The position numbers and the translations under genes are program-made. From Ruminiclostridium hungatei (GTDB taxonomy: Bacteria; Bacillota; Clostridia; Acetivibrionales; DSM-1351), in contig NZ_MZGX01000005.1 in the NCBI RefSeq assembly GCF_002051585.1, positions 124,001-188,000 of the forward strand: DNA of 64,000 nucleotides, written 5' to 3'. The notes below the pieces were generated by a model, which was not told the DNA's origin, did no database searches, and saw only the letters and a list, made by a program, of their open reading frames with translations. Position 1 is the stretch's first letter. The number at the start of each line of letters is the position of its first letter. This document shows, one piece after another, positions 27,271-34,767 of the stretch.

Positions 27271-28047
27271 ATGGCTAACAAGGTGGAAATAAGTTTACAG
27301 AACAAGAATGCTATTGTAACCGGGGCAGGCAGGGGTATAGGCTTAAAGATTGCAGAAATGCTTGCAAGGGCAGGGGCTTCATTGATTGTTACAGAGCTGG
27401 AGGACAGGTTCGACGACTTGAAAAAGAGTTCTCTGGAAATAGAAAATAATTTTGGAGTCAGGGTAATTCCCGCCGTTCTGGATATCCGAAGCCAGGAGGC
27501 TGTAAATAATGTCGTACAGTTGGGAATCCAGGAATTTGATCAAATAGACATACTTGTCAATAATGCCGGAATAAATCTATTGACTCCTTCGCTGACAATA
27601 ACCAGGGAGCAATGGGATCAGGTACTTGATATCAATTTAAAAGGCACCTTTTTTTTAACACAGGAAGTGGCAAAGAGAATGATTCAAAGGAAAAGCGGGA
27701 CAATCGTAAGCATTGCATCCCAGCACGGGGTTGTGGGCAATGAACTGCGGGCGGCATATTGTTCAAGCAAAGCCGGCATCGTGAACCTTACAAAAGCGCT
27801 GTCTTATGAATGGGCCAGACATGGAATCAGAGTCAATGCCGTCTCTCCTACATATGTGTTGACAGAAGTAAACGGTGACCTGCTGAACAGTAATGATTTT
27901 ATGAGAAAAGCATTGCAAAGGATACCTCTAAGACGCTATGCCACACCTCAGGATATTGCAAATGCAGTTCTGTTTTTGTCAAGTGAATTATCAAGCATGA
28001 TTACAGGACATAATCTGCTTGTAGATGGCGGCTATACTGCCGTATAG
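27271..28047 (+). CDS. Short-chain dehydrogenase/reductase
   Basis: 258 aa classical SDR. Cofactor loop TGAGRGIG, NNAG motif, catalytic Ser in SIASQHG, and Tyr/Lys in YCSSKAG. C-terminal LVDGGYTAV is typical. Ribosome binding site AAGGAGA. In the known daptide pathway the Thr hydroxyl is oxidised by an iron-dependent alcohol dehydrogenase, which I do not see here. This SDR, directly after the exporter genes, is a natural candidate for that step (inference). It could instead act on a sugar or another intermediate in the genes that follow. Confidence 0.88.
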   Translation: MANKVEISLQNKNAIVTGAGRGIGLKIAEMLARAGASLIVTELEDRFDDLKKSSLEIENNFGVRVIPAVLDIRSQEAVNNVVQLGIQEFDQIDILVNNAGINLLTPSLTITREQWDQVLDINLKGTFFLTQEVAKRMIQRKSGTIVSIASQHGVVGNELRAAYCSSKAGIVNLTKALSYEWARHGIRVNAVSPTYVLTEVNGDLLNSNDFMRKALQRIPLRRYATPQDIANAVLFLSSELSSMITGHNLLVDGGYTAV

Positions 28048-28075
28048 CACACTGTATAACGGGGGTTGCAATGAA

Positions 28076-29410
28076 TTGAATAAGATACTGCTACTTAATT
28101 TACCTGTGTTTTCTGCCAGAAAACAATCCAGCAATACATTAGCCCAAACATATAATCCGCCGCTGGGCCTTCTGTATATCGGCACTGTTCTTGAGCTGAA
28201 CGGCTATAAACCCGTCATAATGGATTTATGTGCCAACATAGCAAACTTGTCCGCTGTTTTTAAGACCATTTCTGAGGACAAACCGCTGCTGGTTGCCATA
28301 TCAACCTATACTGAAAATATTGACAGTGCTGTAAATATAGCAAAGGCCATTAAAACCAAGTTCAAGGACATAAAGATAGTCTTTGGAGGACCTCACTCAA
28401 GTCTTGAACCGGAATATGGAATCCGTTCCAGATATGTTGATTTCATAGTCATGAAAGAGGGAGAGGCAACCTTTATTGAATTGGTACAGGCTATAGAGTC
28501 AAACCAGGAAATAATCAGATTTGAGGATATACCCGGAATTATTTACAAACAGCCGGACAAGGTGGTAAAAAACGGGTACAGGAAGGATATTACCGATTTG
28601 GACCTGCTGCCCATAGTTAAAAGGGAACTGATGGAAATCAGTTCGTATGGCAGGATAATTAACATAATAACCAGCAGGGGCTGTCCCGGCAACTGTATAT
28701 ATTGTGCGGCAACCGCGCTGTCAGGGGCTAAATACCGTGTGAGAGACACAGTAAATACCTTGCTGGAAGTAATTTTGATATTGAATACCTTTAAAAATAC
28801 CAGGAAGGTAGTTTATTTTATTGATGACACCTTCACCGGGATACCCTCGAGAGTTGCAGATTTTATCGCCTTAAAGAAGAGGTATGACCTGGACTTCAGG
28901 TGGAGATGCGAATCGCGGGTGGATGTCATGACGGGTGAGCTGATAAGGAACATGGCACAAAACCAGTGCATAGGAGTTGTTTACGGTATTGAGAGCGGAA
29001 GCCAGCAGGTATTGGATACAATAAGAAAGAACATCAACCTGGTTTCTGCCGAGGAGATAATAGATGAATCCTGCAAGACAGGAATACATGTATGCCTGAA
29101 CTTTATGCTGGGGCACTACTGCGATACACGGGAAACCATGGAAATGACGCTGGAGTTTATAAAGAGGATGTTCGAAAAGCACAGGATGGATGCAATGCTG
29201 ACGTACAATACTCCATTTCCCGGTACCTGGCAGTATCAGCACAGGGACAGACTTGGACTGAACCTGATATCTGAAAATTACTGCGACTTCACCGTCCTTA
29301 CACCAAGTGTTGAAACGGCCAATTTTACAAGAATGGATCAGGTTGACATGTATATGAAGGCAACGCCGTATATCTTAAGCAACGATTTTGGAATTGATAC
29401 TGAAGAATAG
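28076..29410 (+). CDS. B12-binding-domain radical SAM protein, tandem copy 1
   Basis: About 444 aa. N-terminal cobalamin-binding-like Rossmann domain (NPPLGLLYIGTVLELNGY, FGGPHSSLEPEY) without an obvious DxHxxG His. Radical SAM motif SRGCPGNCIYCAATALSG near residue 200, and HYCDTRETMEM / YNTPFPGTWQY in the C-terminal half. TTG 28076 is preferred (GGGGGT nine bases upstream, and MNKILLLN matches its paralogs); an ATG at 28025 lies inside the SDR gene. Such enzymes often methylate unactivated carbons in natural products. It is the first of three paralogs that probably arose by duplication. Confidence 0.82.
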   Translation: MNKILLLNLPVFSARKQSSNTLAQTYNPPLGLLYIGTVLELNGYKPVIMDLCANIANLSAVFKTISEDKPLLVAISTYTENIDSAVNIAKAIKTKFKDIKIVFGGPHSSLEPEYGIRSRYVDFIVMKEGEATFIELVQAIESNQEIIRFEDIPGIIYKQPDKVVKNGYRKDITDLDLLPIVKRELMEISSYGRIINIITSRGCPGNCIYCAATALSGAKYRVRDTVNTLLEVILILNTFKNTRKVVYFIDDTFTGIPSRVADFIALKKRYDLDFRWRCESRVDVMTGELIRNMAQNQCIGVVYGIESGSQQVLDTIRKNINLVSAEEIIDESCKTGIHVCLNFMLGHYCDTRETMEMTLEFIKRMFEKHRMDAMLTYNTPFPGTWQYQHRDRLGLNLISENYCDFTVLTPSVETANFTRMDQVDMYMKATPYILSNDFGIDTEE

Positions 29411-29456
29411 AACCGTCAAAATGAATTTTAATACATAGAATCGAGGTATAAGTACT

Positions 29457-30803
29457 ATGAAGGATTTTATGCTGATTGCCCATTCCTTTAAAGTTTCAAA
29501 GTACAATGACAAGAAGGTTAATTATTTCGGACCGTTAGGCCTGCTGTCCATAGCAGTTTTCGCAGAGCTTAACGGGTATGAAACCACAGTAGTCGATATG
29601 ACACTCAGGCAGAATTCGATGTCAAAGGTGATTGAGAGTATAGGAACAGAAAAGCCTGTACTCATCGGTATTTGCGCCCACACCGAAAACATAGACCTGG
29701 TGCTGAAATCGGCAAAGTACATAAAAACCAAATTTCCGGACATTAAGATTGCTGTGGGCGGTCCTCATGCAAGTCTGGATCCAAAATACTGCATGAGCAA
29801 ATTTGTTGATTTTGTCGTTATAAAAGAAGGCGAATCCACCTTTGTAGAACTTCTTGAGGCAGTGTCCTCAAATCAGTCGGTTATTAAATACAAAGATATA
29901 AACGGGATAATGTACAAGGAAGATAAGGCCTTGGCCAAGTCAAATGTCAGGCCTCCCATAGCCGACCTTGATTTGCTGCCATTAATAAAAAGAGAATACA
30001 TAGGTTTTGAGGTTTACAAGAAAAGGATCATAAATCTGTATACCAGCAGGGGGTGTCCGGCAAAGTGCATATATTGTGCGGCCACGGCGTTGTCAGGAGC
30101 CAGCTATAGAACCAGGGATATTGACAACGTGTATCTGGAGATATTGCTGATAAATAACTCCGTCAAGCAGGAGCAGTATGAAATGTACATCATTGATGAT
30201 ACCTTCACCGCAATAGCTTCAAGAGTAGACAGGTTTACCGGGCTGATAGAAAAATATAAATATAAGTTTATATGGAGATGCGAATCAAGAATTGATGTGA
30301 TAAACCAGGAAATGCTCAAGCGTATGGCAGCCTCGGGGTGCATTAACATACAATACGGCATTGAAAGCGGGAGTCAAAAAGTACTTGACGGCATCAGGAA
30401 AAACATTGATCTTCTGAAAGCCAGAGAAATCATAGACATGACCTATAAAAGCGGAATTACCATATGTACCAGCTTCATGCTGGGCCATTTCTGCGATACC
30501 AGGGAGACCATGCGGGAAACCGTGGATATGATAAGGGAGCTTTATGAGAAGTATGACAGGAGTATTGAGATTTTTCTTTCTTATAATACTCCGTTTCCGG
30601 GAACCTGGCAGTATACTCACAGAGATAAGCTGGGGCTGAGGATATGTGTTAACGATCATTCCGATTTTACCCTTACGGACCCTGTGGTGGAAACCGATAA
30701 TTTCACACTGGAGGATCAGAGAGCAATATATTATGAGAATTATATCTATACATTCAGGAACACCAGAGAGGGCTTGGATATTCTAAGGTACAACCCTGAA
30801 TGA
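29457..30803 (+). CDS. B12-binding-domain radical SAM protein, tandem copy 2
   Basis: 448 aa, clearly paralogous along its whole length to the copies on either side. Cobalamin-like domain (YFGPLGLLSIAVFAELNGY, VGGPHASLDPKY), radical SAM motif SRGCPAKCIYCAATALSG, and the shared GHFCDTRETMRE and YNTPFPGTWQY blocks. ATG after GAGGTATAAG. The 46-base gap to copy 1 and 28-base gap to the next small gene support one transcript. Substrate unknown. Confidence 0.85.
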   Translation: MKDFMLIAHSFKVSKYNDKKVNYFGPLGLLSIAVFAELNGYETTVVDMTLRQNSMSKVIESIGTEKPVLIGICAHTENIDLVLKSAKYIKTKFPDIKIAVGGPHASLDPKYCMSKFVDFVVIKEGESTFVELLEAVSSNQSVIKYKDINGIMYKEDKALAKSNVRPPIADLDLLPLIKREYIGFEVYKKRIINLYTSRGCPAKCIYCAATALSGASYRTRDIDNVYLEILLINNSVKQEQYEMYIIDDTFTAIASRVDRFTGLIEKYKYKFIWRCESRIDVINQEMLKRMAASGCINIQYGIESGSQKVLDGIRKNIDLLKAREIIDMTYKSGITICTSFMLGHFCDTRETMRETVDMIRELYEKYDRSIEIFLSYNTPFPGTWQYTHRDKLGLRICVNDHSDFTLTDPVVETDNFTLEDQRAIYYENYIYTFRNTREGLDILRYNPE

Positions 30804-30831
30804 TTTCATACGGTAAATACAAGGAGGAGTT

Positions 30832-31071
30832 ATGAATAACAAAGCTGTATTGAAAACAATATCTGATTTGAGTTATGCGGGAGAATTCTGCCATGGCCGG
30901 TTTGTAAAGGATGGAATAGTGCTGAAGCCAAGTCCGAAGTCCGAGTTTAAAATCTGGTGTCCCGTAAAAGAAGTAAAGTGCATTATCCTTCCCGATGGAA
31001 GAGTTGTGGAGGGGGATTCCATAAAGGACATATTCAGTATATTTGATGAAATGGTAGAGCGATATGGATAA
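30832..31071 (+). CDS. Small conserved partner protein A, 79 aa
   Basis: Strong ribosome binding site (AAGGAGGAG). It is paralogous to the 76-aa protein at 32437-32667: shared pattern LKTISDLSYAG / LRTTSNLSFAG, then KIWCPVKEV / SIWCPFEEI, and an acidic C-terminal helix. It is predicted as mostly beta with a C-terminal helix. Each copy sits directly after or before a B12-radical SAM gene, and here the stop overlaps the next start by eight bases. It may be a subunit or substrate-presenting partner of those enzymes. I do not recognise the family. Confidence 0.7.
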   Translation: MNNKAVLKTISDLSYAGEFCHGRFVKDGIVLKPSPKSEFKIWCPVKEVKCIILPDGRVVEGDSIKDIFSIFDEMVERYG

Positions 31072-32416
31072 TATTTTGCTGATAAACTTATCTGGGTACG
31101 AGAATAAGGAGGCAAAAGCCAGCGAACGAATTGAATACAACCCTCCCTTCGGACTTCTGTCAATAGCTGCCCATATTGAACTGCACGGCTATAACCCTGT
31201 ATTAATCGACCTGAGATGTGACAATCTGACCTTTAGCAGCATCAAGGAGATTATTAAGGAGAAGAAACCCATACTGATAGGCTTTTGTGCGTTTACCATC
31301 AATGTTGACAAGGCGCTTTTGCTGGCCAGAAACATCAAGGCTGCCTTCAAGGGTATAAAGATACTGTTCGGCGGGCCTCATGCGACAGTCCAGCCTGAGT
31401 ATATTGCACGGCACAGGTTTATTGATTTTATAGCTGTGAAAGAGGGAGAATCAACCTTCATGGAGGTCTGTGAGGCGATAGTATCAAATGAGGAGACAAT
31501 AAGGTTTGAGGATATACCCGGTCTTTTCTTCAGAAGAGACGAAAAGGTTTTTAAGAATAATGTTCGCAAGCCCATTGAAGACCTGGATTTAATGCCCCTG
31601 GTAAAGCGTGAACTGGTCGGTACGGAAAAGTTCGGCTATATGGTTTATATCATTACCAGCAGAGGCTGCCCCAACAACTGCATATACTGTGCATGCCCTG
31701 TGCTGGCAGGTGCCAGATACAGGACCAGGGACATAGATAATGTCTTTCTGGAGATTATGGATATTAAGCATATGTTGAAGGAAAAGTTCAAGCTCATATA
31801 TTTTATTGACGATACTTTTACGGTTCTTAAGGAAAGAGTTGAGCTGTTTTGCCACCTGAACAGGAAATACAACCTGAACCTTATGTGGAGATGTGAGTCA
31901 AGAGTTGATGTGATTTCAAAAGAGATACTTCACAAAATGTCTGAGGGGGGCTGTATTGCCGTACATTACGGGATAGAAAGCGGCAGTGATTATGTTTTGG
32001 AGAAGATACACAAGAATATAACACTGTCTCAGGCAGAAAATGCAATCAAGCTTGCGTATGAAGCAGGAATATTGGTATGTCTGTATCTGATGCTCGGACA
32101 TTACTGCGATACCCAGGAATATATGCAGGACACCATTGATTTTGTGAAGAGGATGGCTGAGGAGTACAGAGCGGATATAAGTATAAATTATAACACTCCA
32201 TACCCGGGCACCTGGCAGTATACGCATATAGACAAGCTGGGTATGAGGCTTGTTTCAGGCAAGTATGAAGATTTTGCCTGTTACAAGCCAATTGTTGAAA
32301 CCGACAATTTTTCCATTAAGGATCAATATGAATATTATTATAGAATCTTACCGTATTTGAATAAGTATAACTTTGGTATGGAAGGGTTTGGAAAAATTAA
32401 TAAGGATAATCATTAA
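31064..32416 (+). CDS. B12-binding-domain radical SAM protein, tandem copy 3
   Basis: 450 aa. Cobalamin-like domain (NPPFGLLSIAAHIELHGY, FGGPHATVQPEY), radical SAM motif SRGCPNNCIYCACPVLAG, then GHYCDTQEYMQD and YNTPYPGTWQY. It overlaps the small partner gene before it by eight bases (ATGGATAA), so translation is coupled. It differs from copies 1 and 2 at the residues just after the Fe-S motif (CPVLAG instead of ATALSG), which may change substrate. Confidence 0.85.
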   Translation: MDNILLINLSGYENKEAKASERIEYNPPFGLLSIAAHIELHGYNPVLIDLRCDNLTFSSIKEIIKEKKPILIGFCAFTINVDKALLLARNIKAAFKGIKILFGGPHATVQPEYIARHRFIDFIAVKEGESTFMEVCEAIVSNEETIRFEDIPGLFFRRDEKVFKNNVRKPIEDLDLMPLVKRELVGTEKFGYMVYIITSRGCPNNCIYCACPVLAGARYRTRDIDNVFLEIMDIKHMLKEKFKLIYFIDDTFTVLKERVELFCHLNRKYNLNLMWRCESRVDVISKEILHKMSEGGCIAVHYGIESGSDYVLEKIHKNITLSQAENAIKLAYEAGILVCLYLMLGHYCDTQEYMQDTIDFVKRMAEEYRADISINYNTPYPGTWQYTHIDKLGMRLVSGKYEDFACYKPIVETDNFSIKDQYEYYYRILPYLNKYNFGMEGFGKINKDNH

Positions 32417-32436
32417 AGAGGGGTTGGAATAATTTT

Positions 32437-32667
32437 ATGAAAAGAATAATTCTTAGAACCACATCAAATTTAAGCTTTGCCGGACAAATTATAGAAAATA
32501 ATCTCATAGAGGGAAAGGGACTGCTGCTTAGAACCAATCCTCAGTATGAAATGAGTATATGGTGCCCCTTTGAGGAAATAGCCAGCATAGTGGTTAACGG
32601 TGAAGTTACGGATATAGGCAATATTCCGGAGGATATAGAAAAGTTCATGTATTACCAGGCAAATTGA
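32437..32667 (+). CDS. Small conserved partner protein B, 76 aa
   Basis: Paralog of partner protein A (30832-31071). Ribosome binding site AGAGGGGTTGG. Shares the TTSNLSFAG and SIWCPFEEI blocks, including one Trp-Cys-Pro that is identical in both. It lies 20 bases after the third radical SAM gene. No Ser/Thr/Cys-rich core or leader motif, so it is not precursor-like. Unknown family. Confidence 0.65.
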   Translation: MKRIILRTTSNLSFAGQIIENNLIEGKGLLLRTNPQYEMSIWCPFEEIASIVVNGEVTDIGNIPEDIEKFMYYQAN

Positions 32668-32697
32668 TTAAGCCGTTTTAAGGATGGGGGGAACCAA

Positions 32698-33972
32698 ATG
32701 GCAAAAGCTGTTTTTTTTACTCTTCCTCACCATGGGCATATTAATCCCAACATAGGCTTATTGGAAGAATTGGTCAGAAGAGGAGAAGCTGTTCTCTGCT
32801 ATTCCTCCGCCAAATATAAAGGCATTGTGGAAGCAGCCGGTGCCAGGTGGAGAGAATACCGGGTTGACCTGGAAGCTTTTTTCTTTAAAAAGGGTGAGTA
32901 CGGCACTGATATCCCAGCCCAGGAAAATGAGGATATAAGATTCAACATCCAAAAGGCCTTTGAAGATATAGAGGCTCTGTTTGGTGTGGGAAGAGACATA
33001 TACCTGAAACACTGCAAGGAAATCCTTGAGTATGGTGCTGACTATTTCATATATGATTCCTTCGCTGTCTGGGGAAAAATTTTTTCTGATAAGCTGGGGA
33101 TTCCGGCGGTTTGCTGCGAAAGCCTGTTTGTAATGACGGAGGAAATATTTAATGCCCATATTGAGTATTTTATTGTGTATCTGATAAAAAATAAGTCCTT
33201 GGATTCAGTAACTCCGGCCGAAAAAAAGCTGGCTGCCGACTGTATGGATTACTACAGCAGAAGGATTCAAAGAAAATTGGCAATCAGGGATTTCAGTTTT
33301 TCAGGTTATTTTTATTCTGACTACCTGAACATTGTTTACCTGGTTAAAGAAATGCAGCCCATGTCTCATTGCATCGGCGATAAATTTGCTCTTGTAGGTA
33401 TGGATTACAATACCGGTACGGATTTGCAGAACAAGAGGGAGGAAAACCGCACTCCGCTTATATTCATCAGCAGGGGAACAATTCATGGAAGTGAAGCAAT
33501 GGAGGTTTTTAATAAATGTATCTCCGTTTTGGGAGGAATGGACTGCAGGGTAATAATTTCAACGGGTGGCTGTACTGCAGGTACACAGTTTAAAGATTTG
33601 CCTTCAAATATAAAGGTGTTTGATTTTGTAAATCAAAAGCAGCTCTTGAAGGAGGCGGACATTTTTATAACCCACGGAGGGTTAACCGGTGTAAGAGAAG
33701 CTATTTTCAACGGTGTTCCCATGCTGCTGTACCCAGAAACCACAGACCAATATATTGCTTCCCGACAGATAGCACAAGCCGGGGCGGGCATATGGCTGAA
33801 AAGCAAACCCTTCTGCTGTGCGGAACTGGAAAATGCAATTGAAAAAATCTTAAAAACCCAGGAATACAGGGAAAATGTCAAGCTGCTGAAAGCCGGATTT
33901 GAGTCGGCAGGAGGGTATGGAAGGTCTGTGGAGAAAATATTTGATTTCAAAAAAGCAGTTAATATTTTATAA
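32698..33972 (+). CDS. GT1-family glycosyltransferase (MGT type)
   Basis: 424 aa GT-B fold. The N-terminal FTLPHHGHINPNIGLLEEL is the acceptor-side motif with the catalytic His. The C-terminal donor site has THGGLTGVREAIFNGVPMLL and the PETTDQ region. This is the macrolide-glycosyltransferase/UGT group, which moves a sugar from a nucleotide donor to a small hydroxylated or amino acceptor. The next gene could supply the nucleotide sugar. It suggests that a product of this stretch is glycosylated. Ribosome binding site GGGGGGAA. Confidence 0.87.
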   Translation: MAKAVFFTLPHHGHINPNIGLLEELVRRGEAVLCYSSAKYKGIVEAAGARWREYRVDLEAFFFKKGEYGTDIPAQENEDIRFNIQKAFEDIEALFGVGRDIYLKHCKEILEYGADYFIYDSFAVWGKIFSDKLGIPAVCCESLFVMTEEIFNAHIEYFIVYLIKNKSLDSVTPAEKKLAADCMDYYSRRIQRKLAIRDFSFSGYFYSDYLNIVYLVKEMQPMSHCIGDKFALVGMDYNTGTDLQNKREENRTPLIFISRGTIHGSEAMEVFNKCISVLGGMDCRVIISTGGCTAGTQFKDLPSNIKVFDFVNQKQLLKEADIFITHGGLTGVREAIFNGVPMLLYPETTDQYIASRQIAQAGAGIWLKSKPFCCAELENAIEKILKTQEYRENVKLLKAGFESAGGYGRSVEKIFDFKKAVNIL

Positions 33973-34000
33973 AAATATGTTTTATAAGTGGTGGTAGAAG

Positions 34001-34723
34001 ATGAAAGCATTAATATTGGCTGCCGGCAGAGGAACCCGTATTAATGGGGTACTTAACGGCAAAAACAAGTGCCTGACCATGGCCGGGGACAAACCAATAA
34101 TCGGACATGCCCTTGACAAGCTTGGAGAAGTGAAGGAAATTGAGAGTTTTGTTATCGTGGTGGGCTATAAGGCCGGAACAGTAATTGATTATTGCGGTTA
34201 CGAGCATAATGGCAGGAAGATAACATATGTGTTTCAGGAGGAACTCAAGGGGCTGGTCAATGCAATGGAATGTGCAGGAGACAGCCTTGGAGGGGAGGAC
34301 TTTATACTGCATCTGGGGGATGAATTTTTTGAAGCACCGGATTATGCCGGAATGCTGAAAAGGTTTTACCATGAGGCTTGCTATTCGTTGATAGGCACTG
34401 TAAGGGTAAATAATACCTCACTTATAAAGAAAACCTATACTTTTTCTCATAATCAGGAGGAAGAAGTCTGTAACCTGATAGAAAAGCCTGCCCAGGTATA
34501 CAACAATTTAATGGGCACCGGAAATATCATGTTCAGAGCGGGAATTCTGGACTATATCTCCAAAACGCCTGTTAATCCCATACGGCAGGAGAAGGATCTC
34601 ACAGATTTGATTCTGACCGCTATACGTGACGGCAACAGGGTAAAGTTTTTTGAACTTGCAAAAAAATATGTAAATCTCAATATACCGGAAGATATGGAGG
34701 AATTGCAGGTATGGCTTCAGTGA
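34001..34723 (+). CDS. Sugar-phosphate nucleotidyltransferase
   Basis: 240 aa. N-terminal ALILAAGRGTRINGV is the nucleotide-binding signature of the family. HLGDEFFEAPDY holds the metal-binding Asp, and LIEKPAQ is a conserved substrate-side motif. By family it joins a sugar 1-phosphate to an NTP, making the donor for a glycosyltransferase such as the gene before it. It lacks the C-terminal left-handed beta-helix of GlmU. It begins 28 bases after the glycosyltransferase. The exact sugar is not predictable. Confidence 0.85.
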   Translation: MKALILAAGRGTRINGVLNGKNKCLTMAGDKPIIGHALDKLGEVKEIESFVIVVGYKAGTVIDYCGYEHNGRKITYVFQEELKGLVNAMECAGDSLGGEDFILHLGDEFFEAPDYAGMLKRFYHEACYSLIGTVRVNNTSLIKKTYTFSHNQEEEVCNLIEKPAQVYNNLMGTGNIMFRAGILDYISKTPVNPIRQEKDLTDLILTAIRDGNRVKFFELAKKYVNLNIPEDMEELQVWLQ

Positions 34724-34767
34724 GCCGGACCGGGCTTGCCGGAAACTTTATATGAAAGGAAGGATAT

